A DNA stretch of 64,000 nucleotides from Deltaproteobacteria bacterium. GTDB taxonomy: Bacteria > JAGRBM01 > JAHCIT01. The stretch covers positions 372,245 to 436,244 of the forward strand of contig JAHCIT010000001.1 of NCBI GenBank assembly GCA_026129095.1. The letters are read 5' to 3'. Positions 17,915-26,201 of this stretch are shown piece by piece. How positions within the stretch are numbered: the first letter of the stretch is position 1; every line of letters starts with the position of its first letter. The notes under the pieces were generated by a model, which was not told the DNA's origin, searched no databases, and worked only from the letters and a program-made list of their open reading frames with translations. A program made the position numbers and the translations under genes.

Positions 17915-18700
17915 CTATTTGCGGAACTGGTTGAAATCGGGCTTCCGCTTTTCCAGGAATGCCTTCATCCCTTCGCCGAGTTCCTCACCCCCGTAACAGA
18001 CGGCAAGCAGCTCACCACCGTGCTCGAAGGATGAATCCATTTCGGCGATGCCGTGATTGAAACTCATCTTGGCGATACGGAGCGACTGCGGCGACTTCGC
18101 CAATATGTCCATGCAGATCGAGCGAGTCTCCTCCCGCAGCTTTTCGTGTGGAACAACCTTGTTGCACAGGCCCCATTCGAGCGCCTTCCGGGCATCAATG
18201 CGCGGGCACAGGTAGACCATCTCCCGGGCCCGCTTCTCCCCGATGATCCGGGGGAGTAACTGGGTTCCGCCCCAGACCGGCACCGAACCCACCGTGGGGC
18301 CGGTCTGCCCGAACACTGCCTTTTCGGACGCGATCGTGAGATCGCAGAACAGGTGCAGCTCGTTCCCGCCCCCCATCGCATAACCGTTCACCATTGCTAT
18401 GACCGGTTGGGGACAGTCGCGCATTGCCTGAGAGAGCCGCCGGCAGGCTCTGAGAAATGTCCGCCCGTTGGCCGGTGTGAGAGACGACATGGAGCCGATA
18501 TCTCCGCCAGTACAGAATGCCTTGTCTCCGGCGCCGGTCAGAATGATGACTCCACAGACCCCGTCGGCTCCTGCCTGATCAAACGCATGGGCCAGTTCCT
18601 CCAGCGTCTGCGTCCGGAATGCGTTCAAAACCCTAGGCCGGTCGATCGTGATCCAGACAATATGTCCGTCCCGATCCACCCTGATATCTTCGTATTGCAT
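17915..18700 (-). CDS. Enoyl-CoA hydratase/isomerase (crotonase), MenB/BadI-like
   Basis: A 261-residue crotonase. The oxyanion-hole segments are KAFCTGGDIG and VNGYAMGGGNELH. The block VFGQTGPTVGSVPVWGGTQLLP and the end EGMKAFLEKRKPDFNQFRK look like the MenB and BadI branch (naphthoate synthase, 2-ketocyclohexanecarboxyl-CoA hydrolase), which make or break C-C bonds, rather than the fatty-acid enoyl-CoA hydratases. No other menaquinone or benzoate genes are nearby, so the substrate is undecided. ATG 18700 is the first ATG and matches the usual start (MQYEDI); the upstream TTG is unlikely. Shine-Dalgarno is weak. Confidence 0.88.
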   Translation of the reverse strand: MQYEDIRVDRDGHIVWITIDRPRVLNAFRTQTLEELAHAFDQAGADGVCGVIILTGAGDKAFCTGGDIGSMSSLTPANGRTFLRACRRLSQAMRDCPQPVIAMVNGYAMGGGNELHLFCDLTIASEKAVFGQTGPTVGSVPVWGGTQLLPRIIGEKRAREMVYLCPRIDARKALEWGLCNKVVPHEKLREETRSICMDILAKSPQSLRIAKMSFNHGIAEMDSSFEHGGELLAVCYGGEELGEGMKAFLEKRKPDFNQFRK

Positions 18701-18877
18701 GGCGGCAATCTTCGCCCGGGAGTTCCCAAAACACAACTATCGCACGACGTTGAGGATTGATTGGTGGACTCCATTCCCTTTTTGGCCTTTTGGCGCAATG
18801 CGGCTATGCTGAGGGCCGGATCGCGGTCCACAGTGCATACCGCCTGGAATGGCGGATGCAACCGGAGACACGGTGCC

Positions 18878-19861
18878 ATGACGCAACAACTGGGAAGCCC
18901 GCTCGGTCCCCCCGAGGCAAACCCTTGGGGCGATGTGACGGGCTGGAAGCCTCTAGATACCCTCATAGATGAATCGCTGCTGTCGTACACCGAGACCGGT
19001 GTTGCAAACGGTGCGAGACACTTTGCCGGGGAGATGAAATTCGGTCATCCAGCCCTGATGGGCCCGCCAGGCCGCCTCCAGGGCGGCCTGCACTGCGTGG
19101 CACGAATCTTTCCCCTGCTCCGGCGGGTGCAGGAGCACGATCCTGCCGCCACCTGGCCGTGCCGGATCTACGTCCGGCTGGAACGCGCCCTTCCCCTTTA
19201 TGAAACCATACCGTGGGAAGCCGCCTACCGGCGCCATGTGAGTGGCCAGTGGTGGATCACCAGCCGGTTCGCCGGTACCGACAAGCTGGATGCCGCGTGC
19301 TGGTCCGTCCCGAAGACCGAGCATCTGGACTCCCGCCGCTGGGACCGCTGGCGCGAACGGTTCACGGCTGCATCGTCGCGTCCTGATCTCCGCAAGGTGA
19401 AAGTCATGGCCACCGAGTATGAGTCACATGGCGACCTGTTCTGGACGCGTGTGGATCCGGCCCAGATACGCGCACCCGGCCAGATGCTCCGGCTTTTCGA
19501 GGCTGGCGAAGGGCATCTTTCCCTTGCCTTTGTCTGTTTCTACCTCGACGTGATCGGGGCACTCTCGAAGGCCCTCGACGGTTTCCGGCCACAATTCACG
19601 ACACTGGTATCGCTGGAACTGGGCACCGACCGTATACCGTCGAATGAGCCGCTCCTGCTCATCGCCGACAACAGTACCCGCCGTCCAGCCGAGCATTCCC
19701 GCGCCCGGCCGGTCGAGATCAACGGCCAGCTTGAGGGAACCGACATCGTGCAAACGCTGCTCGTGCCGGCAGACTTCTCGAAGGTCTATGCACATGGCTG
19801 GGTCGCCACGCATCCAATCGACCTCAAGAAGATGACTGCGCTCCAGACGCGACCGGCGTGA
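18878..19861 (+). CDS. Hypothetical protein, possible double hot-dog thioesterase-like fold
   Basis: A 327-residue soluble protein I cannot place in a named family. ATG 18878 follows GGAG at ten bases. Residues about 45-75 (GHPALMGPPGRLQGGLHCVARI) recall the G-x2-GG loop of hot-dog thioesterases, and the last 70 residues (LVSLELGTDRI to HGWVATHPIDL) could be a second hot-dog unit, as in TesB or ThiE-like double folds. Trp and Arg content is high. No catalytic residues can be assigned. The neighbours are the divergent crotonase and the downstream alkylation-repair-like gene, 46 bases away. The thioesterase idea is inference; a CoA-ester role would fit the crotonase next door. Confidence 0.55.
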   Translation: MTQQLGSPLGPPEANPWGDVTGWKPLDTLIDESLLSYTETGVANGARHFAGEMKFGHPALMGPPGRLQGGLHCVARIFPLLRRVQEHDPAATWPCRIYVRLERALPLYETIPWEAAYRRHVSGQWWITSRFAGTDKLDAACWSVPKTEHLDSRRWDRWRERFTAASSRPDLRKVKVMATEYESHGDLFWTRVDPAQIRAPGQMLRLFEAGEGHLSLAFVCFYLDVIGALSKALDGFRPQFTTLVSLELGTDRIPSNEPLLLIADNSTRRPAEHSRARPVEINGQLEGTDIVQTLLVPADFSKVYAHGWVATHPIDLKKMTALQTRPA

Positions 19862-19907
19862 CCTCCCCCGCTGGCACGGCGACCCCGTTCCGCTACACTC
19901 CATCCCA

Positions 19908-20714
19908 GTGCCAGCTGCCTCCACACGCAAGCCTGCCCGCCGGATGGCAGAGATACCACCAGCGGTCCTGCGCCAGCTCAACGCAGGGACAACTGAATCG
20001 CTAAACCTGGTCGAATGGCTTGCCGTTGACATCGAAAAGCTGGCAAAGGCCGCCGGATATTCTGCCGGGCTGGACGGAGCCGAGCTGGCCACCCATGCCC
20101 GAAAGCTCCGTGGCCTCGGGGTCATGCAAAGAACCGGGGGCATGGGTGCGGCACTTCACCAGTTGCTCGAAAATGACCAGCGGCGGGAGAAAACACTCGG
20201 CAAGCTGGCCTCGCATATGTCTGATTCGGTCCGGACGTGGGCCTGCTACGCGCTGGTAGCTCACTCGGAGCTTCCCCTGGAAACGCGCCTTGAGCTTGTG
20301 CGCCCCTTCGCCGCTGATTCGCACATGGGGGTGCGGGAAATCGCCTGGATGGCCGTCCGGCCCCATTTGGCAATGGATCTGGAGCTTGCGTTCAGGCTTC
20401 TTGTGCCATGGACAACCGAAGATGATCCTAACCTGAGGCGATTTGCCTCCGAGGCCACCCGCCCACGCGGCGTCTGGTGCTCCCATATCAGCGAGCTGAA
20501 AAATGATCCTGAACCGGGCCTCGCCATTCTGGAGCCGCTCCGGAGCGATCCCCACATCTACGTGCGCCGATCGGTAGCCAACTGGCTCAATGATGCCAGC
20601 AAAACCCGCCCGGACTGGGTGAGAAAGATCACCGCCCGGTGGCTCAGGGAATCAAAAACCAGAGAAACCGCCTGGACCGTCAATCACGCCACCCGGACAC
20701 TGCGGAAAGGATAA
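19908..20714 (+). CDS. DNA alkylation repair protein-like (AlkC/AlkD-type HEAT protein)
   Basis: A 268-residue all-helical protein. The signature RRFASEATRPRGVWC and the later YVRRSVANWLNDASKTRPDWV match the HEAT-like DNA glycosylase family (AlkC/AlkD, COG4335-type), which removes 3-methyladenine and other alkylated bases without base flipping. Helical repeats occupy residues about 80-250. The start is GTG 19908; the next ATG (19944) would remove the basic N-terminus RKPARR, which short family members usually have. No good ribosome site is visible for either. Active-site residues cannot be confirmed by eye, so glycosylase activity is inferred. Confidence 0.8.
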   Translation: MPAASTRKPARRMAEIPPAVLRQLNAGTTESLNLVEWLAVDIEKLAKAAGYSAGLDGAELATHARKLRGLGVMQRTGGMGAALHQLLENDQRREKTLGKLASHMSDSVRTWACYALVAHSELPLETRLELVRPFAADSHMGVREIAWMAVRPHLAMDLELAFRLLVPWTTEDDPNLRRFASEATRPRGVWCSHISELKNDPEPGLAILEPLRSDPHIYVRRSVANWLNDASKTRPDWVRKITARWLRESKTRETAWTVNHATRTLRKG

Positions 20715-21095
20715 ACAGTGGTGACGATCACTCCCGCATTCCATTCCGGCATCTGTCTTAATACCTGTGGAAACAGATACCTTCCTGTTTTCACGCGGAA
20801 AAACAGAAGCGGGTACGCTGCCGGATTTTCCCGTTAAGCCCCCGTGCTTTACGGGCATAACCTGGAACTACATATTCAGTTTCAGCAACTTGTCTCGCCC
20901 GAAAAGCACCTTAGAGACATTCCCGGGAAAGCGCGGTTTTGCCGGAAGGAACAGGCCAAGATGGGTCAGGATGATCCTTCCTGGGCCAAAATGGATCACG
21001 TCCTTGAATCGTCCGAAAAACACCGGCATTAATCGCAACAGATCACGAGTGCGCCCTGAATGAATGGCCGTGCGACGGGCACAACCCGCCTGCTG
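20715..21095. other. 381-base intergenic region between convergent genes, with two hairpins
   Basis: No convincing gene is present; open frames here are short and lack ribosome sites. Two inverted repeats stand out. CTGTTTT (20785-20791) pairs perfectly with AAAACAG (20800-20806) around an eight-base loop. CCCGTTAAGC (20830-20839) pairs with GCTTTACGGG (20846-20855), nine of ten positions, around a six-base loop. Neither is followed by a T-run. They may be termination or mRNA-stability elements for the convergent alkylation-repair and antiporter genes. Confidence 0.5.
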
Positions 21096-22067
21096 CTAAC
21101 CACCAACCGTAAACAGCCAAGCAATATAAGTTGCATAGATCGCGAGGAACCCTGTGCCCGTCGCACGGCCTAGATGCCGGATCCGGAAGATAAACGGCCC
21201 CAAGACTGCGGTGACAGCGAGCATGGCCCACATGTCGAACCGGATAAAACCTTCGGAAACCGGAATAGAGCCGAACAGTGACGCCGCGCCCGGTATAAAC
21301 AGCGTATTCAGGATGTTCGCACCAATCACGTTGGCTACAGCCAGCTCATGGCTTTTCTTGAGTGACGAGGCGATGGCTGTGGCGATTTCTGGCGCTGACG
21401 TCCCGACCGCCACGATCGTCAGGCCGATTACCCGCTCACTGACGCCCAGGAACCCGGCGATGCTTACCGCACCGGTGATGAGGAGCCGTGCTCCAATGCC
21501 AAGCGACAGAAGACACAGGACAAGCACTCCGATGAGATACCATCCGGGCTTGTGGCGGAGCTCATCCGCATGCTCGGGCACCGTTTCGGCCAGTTCCCGG
21601 CGTTCTTCGCGGGAGGACTGCATCCGGGCGGTCCAGACAGACCAGCCAAGATAGGCGACCACTGCCAGCAGCATGAACAGGCCTTCTAGCCGGTCAATAC
21701 GGCCATCACGTGCCAGAAGCAGCATCACGCATCCGGCCAGAAAGCAGAACGGATAGTCGATCCGCACGGCATGGGCGGTAATGGGAATGGTGGCGATTAC
21801 CGCCGCCGCCCCCAGCACCAGAGTGAGATTGGTCAGGTTGGACCCCACGACGTTGCCAAGTGCAATGTCGGGCGAACCCTCAATGGCGGCCACGACCGAA
21901 ACGACAAGTTCCGGAAACGTCGTCCCGGCCGAGACAATGGTCAGGCCAATCACGGCCTTTGTTACGTGGGCCTTTTCGGCCAGCGCCGAGGCAAAATCGA
22001 CCAGTTTGTCGCCGCCCACCGTCAGGATGAGCAGTCCGCCCGCAACGAGGAGGAGATCCAGCAGCAT
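21096..22067 (-). CDS. Calcium/sodium antiporter (CaCA family, YrbG-like)
   Basis: A 323-residue membrane protein with about ten hydrophobic segments and two inverted alpha repeats. The first has TIVSAGTTFPELVVSVVAA and GNVVGSNLTN; the second has TIVAVGTSAPEIATAIASS and NVIGANILN. These acidic and Asn/Gly residues form the ion sites in the family, which exports Ca2+ in exchange for Na+ (or K+) across the inner membrane. A hydrophilic loop (about residues 140-165) joins the halves. It follows the aminotransferase gene with four bases between, so the two probably share a transcript. Confidence 0.93.
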   Translation of the reverse strand: MLLDLLLVAGGLLILTVGGDKLVDFASALAEKAHVTKAVIGLTIVSAGTTFPELVVSVVAAIEGSPDIALGNVVGSNLTNLTLVLGAAAVIATIPITAHAVRIDYPFCFLAGCVMLLLARDGRIDRLEGLFMLLAVVAYLGWSVWTARMQSSREERRELAETVPEHADELRHKPGWYLIGVLVLCLLSLGIGARLLITGAVSIAGFLGVSERVIGLTIVAVGTSAPEIATAIASSLKKSHELAVANVIGANILNTLFIPGAASLFGSIPVSEGFIRFDMWAMLAVTAVLGPFIFRIRHLGRATGTGFLAIYATYIAWLFTVGG

Positions 22068-22071
22068 GTGC

Positions 22072-23229
22072 TCAGCCGCCTTTCACCACTCCGTCCATCA
22101 GGTCGAAGAACCGGGAAATGTCGTCCGCCGTATTGTAGAAATGGGGGGAAACCCGCACGGCACCGCGCCGGAACGCGAGATCGGAACCGGACTGCTTGAG
22201 TTTCTTCACAACAGAGGAGCCGTCGAAGTCGCCGGTAAAGCAGGTAATGGCGACATCCAGGCCGGTCCCACGGAAATTCACCACCTCCCAGCCCCGGCGA
22301 CGGACCGCTTCGCGAACCAGGGCGGCATTGGCGAGCGCCATCCGCTCGATACGGTCAATACCGATTTCGGCCAGTTTCTCCAGTGCAGCCCCCAGCGGGA
22401 AAATTGTCAGCTGCGGAAGCGACCCCTCCTCGAACCGGCGCGCATGCGCGGGCAGGTCGAATTCGTAGGTATCGAAATCCTTGTTCTTCACCACCGAATT
22501 CCAGCCTACCAGCGGCGGCCGGAGCTGGCCGATGAGGTTTTTCTTAACGTAGAAAACGCCGGTCCCCTCAAACGAGCAGAGCCATTTGTGCCCGTCGGCG
22601 GCGAGAAAATCGATCCCCATCCGCACGACGTCGACCGGATGTACGCCAAGCGACTGGATCGCGTCCACACAGAGGAGCGCGCCTCTCGCATGCACGGCAT
22701 CGGCAAGCATGCCGAGATCGAAACGGAATCCGGTGGAAAACTCGACATGGGAAACCGACACGAGACGTGTCCGGCTGTCGATGGCGGCGATCAGGTCTTC
22801 GGTCCTGAACTCGCCATCCCGGGCCGGGACCAGCCTGGTGGAAACGCCCCGGTGCTTGAGGTTCAGCCACGGGTAGACATTAGAGGGATACTCGACGGCA
22901 GTCGTCACGATATTGTCTCCCTCGCGCCAGTCGAGTCCCTCGGCGACGAGCGAAAGTCCGTGCGAGGTGTTACGGACAAAGGCCACCTCCTCCGGCTGGG
23001 CCCCCATGAACCAGGCGGCGAGCCCCCGGATCTTCTCGATCCTGGCCTCCCACTGGGCGTAGTTCTGCTGGGCCGTACGGGTGGCCTCCGCGGCGAAATG
23101 GGCGGCGGCCAGCATCGCGCTGGTCATCACCGGGGCGATACCCGCATGATTGAGATGCAGGATTTTCTGGAGGACCGGAAACTCGGTCTTCCGGAACTCA
23201 TCGAGCTGGTCGGGCGGCATGACGGACAT
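22072..23229 (-). CDS. Class V aminotransferase (PLP-dependent, epimerase/desulfurase-like)
   Basis: A 385-residue fold-type I PLP enzyme. LNHAGIAPVMTSAM at the N-terminus, SVSHVEFSTGFRFDL, LLCVDAIQSLGVHPVD (cofactor Asp/Gln) and DFLAADGHKWL with the Schiff-base lysine place it in the class V group with isopenicillin-N epimerase and cysteine desulfurases. The reaction cannot be decided: there is no clear desulfurase Cys loop and no SUF/ISC genes nearby. ATG 23229 is used, with GGGAG eleven bases upstream; nine bases later is a second ATG. The frame is open further upstream but would run into the divergent ferredoxin gene. First gene of a pair with the Ca/Na antiporter. Confidence 0.9.
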   Translation of the reverse strand: MSVMPPDQLDEFRKTEFPVLQKILHLNHAGIAPVMTSAMLAAAHFAAEATRTAQQNYAQWEARIEKIRGLAAWFMGAQPEEVAFVRNTSHGLSLVAEGLDWREGDNIVTTAVEYPSNVYPWLNLKHRGVSTRLVPARDGEFRTEDLIAAIDSRTRLVSVSHVEFSTGFRFDLGMLADAVHARGALLCVDAIQSLGVHPVDVVRMGIDFLAADGHKWLCSFEGTGVFYVKKNLIGQLRPPLVGWNSVVKNKDFDTYEFDLPAHARRFEEGSLPQLTIFPLGAALEKLAEIGIDRIERMALANAALVREAVRRRGWEVVNFRGTGLDVAITCFTGDFDGSSVVKKLKQSGSDLAFRRGAVRVSPHFYNTADDISRFFDLMDGVVKGG

Positions 23230-23334
23230 GGGCGGTTTGACTCCCGCCCTCCGTTTGGCTTTAACCTTGGCCAGTTTCAAGGCGCGGGGTGTGCCGGTCC
23301 GAAGGCCCCCGAAGCCCGGAAACCGGAGAGTTTC

Positions 23335-23994
23335 ATGGCAGCCCGCGTTGTCCTCATTCGCCGCACCCAGCCCTCCTTCCTGGAGCGGATCTACGTGCCC
23401 GAAGTGGCTCGTGGCCTTGCGACGACATTCGGCCAGCTGGTCCGCAATCTCGTCCACACCTGGACGTCAAAACTGCCCCGCGTGCGCTCCACCCTGAATG
23501 CCGTCAGAAAGGCATTGGCGCCGGTGCCGGGCCTGGGTGCGATCGTGCGAGGGCTGCTGCCTGGAGAGCGGGACGGCATCGTCACGGTGGACTACCCGAA
23601 CGAGCAGATCTGGCAGCCGCCCTATTACCGGGCTGCCCACCGGCTGATGCAGCACGAAGACGGGCGGACCCGCTGCACCGCTTGCATGCTGTGCGCCACC
23701 AACTGCCCGGCTCACTGCATCCATATCGAGGCCCAGGAAGTCGAAGACCCGGCGGTGGAAAAGGCTCCCCGCCGCTATGATATCGACATACTGCGCTGCG
23801 TATTCTGCGGTTTCTGCGTGGAGGCATGCCCCTGCGATGCCATCCGGATGGACTCCGGAATTGTAGATGACGTGCAGTACGGCCGGACGGTTCTCGACAT
23901 CAACTTCCTCATGAAGCGGGGCGCCAAGGTGACTCACCCGAGCGACCACCGCCACGACCGGCGCGAGTTTTTCAACGGCCTGCCGGGACACTGA
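23335..23994 (+). CDS. NuoI-like 2[4Fe-4S] ferredoxin-type protein
   Basis: A 219-residue protein resembling NADH-quinone oxidoreductase subunit I. Two clusters are visible: C-T-A-C-M-L-C-A-T-N-C-P (about residues 113-124) and C-V-F-C-G-F-C-V-E-A-C-P (about 158-169). The N-terminus (FLERIYVPEVARGLATTF) is the membrane-facing helix of NuoI, but about 40 basic residues separate it from VTVDYP, longer than in most NuoI. Cluster wires of this type carry electrons from NADH to quinone. No other nuo gene is in the window, so it is an orphan here. CGGAGAG lies four bases before ATG 23335. Confidence 0.87.
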   Translation: MAARVVLIRRTQPSFLERIYVPEVARGLATTFGQLVRNLVHTWTSKLPRVRSTLNAVRKALAPVPGLGAIVRGLLPGERDGIVTVDYPNEQIWQPPYYRAAHRLMQHEDGRTRCTACMLCATNCPAHCIHIEAQEVEDPAVEKAPRRYDIDILRCVFCGFCVEACPCDAIRMDSGIVDDVQYGRTVLDINFLMKRGAKVTHPSDHRHDRREFFNGLPGH

Positions 23995-24018
23995 TATCCG
24001 CCGCCCAATAACGGGTGT

Positions 24019-25458
24019 CTAGTGCTCAAGCTCACCGGAATCGTGGTCGGTTCCGGCACCGGGGGGCGGGTGAATACCGCGTTTCTTGAGTTTTTCAATC
24101 AGCGTGGTCCGCTTGATCCGAAGCAAGGCGGCAGCACGGTTCTTGTTCCAGCCGGTCCGGTCCAGAGCCGACAGGATCAGCCGGTCCTCAAAATCCTCGA
24201 TGGTCCGCTTGAGGTCCAGCCCGCCTTGCGGCAGCGCCATCGCCGGCGAGCGGACCACGGCCGCCTCTCCGCCAAACAGCTTTTCAGGGAGATCGGCCAG
24301 ATCAATCACGCCTTCGCCCTTCAGGACGACCGTACGCTCCATGAGGTTTTCAAGTTCCCGCACGTTTCCGGGCCAGCTGTAATCGGTCAGCGCGGCCATG
24401 GCTCCGCTGGTAATTCCCCGGATCGGCATGTTTTTCTCGCGGACAAACCGGTCAATAAAATACTTGGCCAGCAGCGGGATATCGTCGCGGCGTTCTCTTA
24501 AAGGCGGAATCTGGATGGGAATCACATTCAGCCGGTAATAAAGATCCTCTCGGAACCTGTCCTCACGGATCAGTTTTGAGAGATCCTGGTTCGTCGCTGC
24601 AATGACACGTACATCCACTTTCAGGGTTTTTTCCGAGCCAATCGGCGTGACTTCCTTTTCCTGAAGAACACGCAGGAGCTTCACCTGGAGATTCGGGCTC
24701 ATCTCGCCCACTTCATCCAGAAACAGCGTGCCGCCGTGGGCCGACACAAACCGGCCGGTACGGTTGGCAATGGCCCCGGTGAAGCTGCCCCGGGTATGGC
24801 CGAACAGTTCACTTTCGAGCAGGTCTTCAGGAATCGCGCCGCAGTTCACCGCCACAAGCAGCTTGTCCCGACGACGCGAAAGGTTGTGAAGTGCACGGGC
24901 AACCAGTTCCTTGCCGGTTCCCGATTCCCCCGTAATGAGCACCGTTGAGTCCGTATCGGCAACACGGCGAATGAGTGAAAATATCTTCTGCATCTTCTCG
25001 GAAGATCCAATGAAGTTTTCAAAACCGGACAACGTCTGGAGCTGCCTCTTCAGTTCCAGGTTTTCCTGCCGGAGCGCATGGTGCTCACGGGCCTTGGCAA
25101 GAAGATTCAGGAGATCGTCCAGCTGGAATGGCTTGGTGATGTAATGGAATGCGCCACTCTTCATGGCATCCACGGCACTTTCCACCGTGCCATAGCCAGT
25201 CATCACGATGACTTCCGATTCGGGGGAGAGCGTCTTGATCTCCTTGAGCAGGTCGATCCCGTCCATGTCGGGAAGTTTCACGTCAAGCAGCACCACTTCC
25301 GGACGGAGCCGGTCAATCGATTCGCGCCCTGCACGGCCGGAATCGGCAGTGGTCACCTCGAAGCCATGGCGCTGCAGTACAAGCTGCGTCGACTGCCGCA
25401 TCATCGGCTCGTCATCAACGATCAGCACACTCGGCAGGCTGGCAGTTTCCTTACTCAT
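24019..25458 (-). CDS. Sigma-54-dependent response regulator, NtrC family
   Basis: A 479-residue three-domain activator. The receiver domain has acidic pair DD (15-16) and phospho-acceptor Asp59 (VVLLDVKLPDMDG). The AAA+ domain has Walker A GESGTGKE, the sigma-54 contact loop as GSFTGA (consensus GAFTGA), and Walker B GGTLFLDEVGEM. A Fis-type helix-turn-helix closes the protein (NRAAALLRIKRTTLIEKLKKRGI region). It would be phosphorylated by a histidine kinase and activate RNA polymerase-sigma-54 promoters. No kinase gene is adjacent. ATG 25458 is preferred over GTG 25479; the ribosome site GGAA is weak. Confidence 0.95.
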   Translation of the reverse strand: MSKETASLPSVLIVDDEPMMRQSTQLVLQRHGFEVTTADSGRAGRESIDRLRPEVVLLDVKLPDMDGIDLLKEIKTLSPESEVIVMTGYGTVESAVDAMKSGAFHYITKPFQLDDLLNLLAKAREHHALRQENLELKRQLQTLSGFENFIGSSEKMQKIFSLIRRVADTDSTVLITGESGTGKELVARALHNLSRRRDKLLVAVNCGAIPEDLLESELFGHTRGSFTGAIANRTGRFVSAHGGTLFLDEVGEMSPNLQVKLLRVLQEKEVTPIGSEKTLKVDVRVIAATNQDLSKLIREDRFREDLYYRLNVIPIQIPPLRERRDDIPLLAKYFIDRFVREKNMPIRGITSGAMAALTDYSWPGNVRELENLMERTVVLKGEGVIDLADLPEKLFGGEAAVVRSPAMALPQGGLDLKRTIEDFEDRLILSALDRTGWNKNRAAALLRIKRTTLIEKLKKRGIHPPPGAGTDHDSGELEH

Positions 25459-25579
25459 GTTCCGGCACCGCGGCGGCACTGGACACTGCCTCCGCGCAAT
25501 TTCCCTTTATCATCCGGTGAAACGAGAACAGACCCCGCATGCAAGTGTAATCATTTGCCTGAAAAGGGCCAGCCCCGCA

Positions 25580-26134
25580 CTAACGGCCCTGACGATCCCG
25601 GCTGATGCCATCGCACGATGCGGCATAAGGCCCGGCCGGTATGCCCAGTTCGGCACGGCAATCACAGTTTGCCTCCAGAACCATGCGGCAGGCCTCGACA
25701 ATTCCAGGCCGGAGATCTTCCCGGACGCTACTCACATCTTTTGGCGGAAGGCTGATCCGGAATGGAGCGATGGAAATCATGGAGTCACAGGGCGACACAA
25801 ACCGCATCTGGAACTTGAGTGAATTGCTGCTGCATTCGGGACTTTCAATAAAAGCACTGATAGCAAATGCCCGGCTGCTGTCTTCGACCGGACTGAACCT
25901 GGATAACCCGCCGTCAGGAACAGCCTCGCCGCCGCAGGCGGCAATGAACCGCCCGGCTGCCCGCTGGGCCTGAATGCCGATCTCATTGCAGACGTCAATC
26001 GTGGGGCGAGTCTCGATGCGCATCCGGTTCAGCCAGATGGCAAGACCCGTGAAGAGAACAAGCAGCCCGCCGCCCACAATCATGAGCTGCTTGCCACTGA
26101 CCATTTCCGATGGTTCCGGTGCGTTCGCTGGCAT
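25580..26134 (-). CDS. Hypothetical membrane-anchored protein, cysteine-containing
   Basis: A 184-residue protein not recognised. One transmembrane segment (about residues 17-34, LMIVGGGLLVLFTGLAIW) follows a short N-terminus, leaving about 150 residues outside if it is N-in. The outer part has several cysteines (for example CNEIG, AACGG, SPECSS, VSPCDS, EACRM, NCDCRAE), which could form disulfides in the periplasm. It starts at ATG 26134, 67 bases after the stop of paralog B on the same strand, so the two may be co-transcribed. The function is unknown. Confidence 0.6.
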   Translation of the reverse strand: MPANAPEPSEMVSGKQLMIVGGGLLVLFTGLAIWLNRMRIETRPTIDVCNEIGIQAQRAAGRFIAACGGEAVPDGGLSRFSPVEDSSRAFAISAFIESPECSSNSLKFQMRFVSPCDSMISIAPFRISLPPKDVSSVREDLRPGIVEACRMVLEANCDCRAELGIPAGPYAASCDGISRDRQGR

Positions 26135-26201
26135 GAACGTCTATCCCTGCGCACCTGGCGCGCCGTGGTGGCTACCGGACCGGAAGCGGCTTTTCAACCA
26201 C

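Noticed and set aside
20767-21063. A 98-codon frame in the 20.7-21.1 kb gap
   Set aside because: No ribosome site, no recognisable family, and the DNA contains hairpins typical of a non-coding spacer.
21781-23334. A very long open frame upstream of and in frame with the NuoI-like gene
   Set aside because: It is antisense to the aminotransferase and antiporter genes and lacks family-like sequence; the real protein begins at ATG 23335 after a clear ribosome site.
24019-25458. A two-component pair
   Set aside because: No histidine kinase gene adjoins the NtrC-type regulator; neighbours are an anchored hypothetical protein and the ferredoxin.
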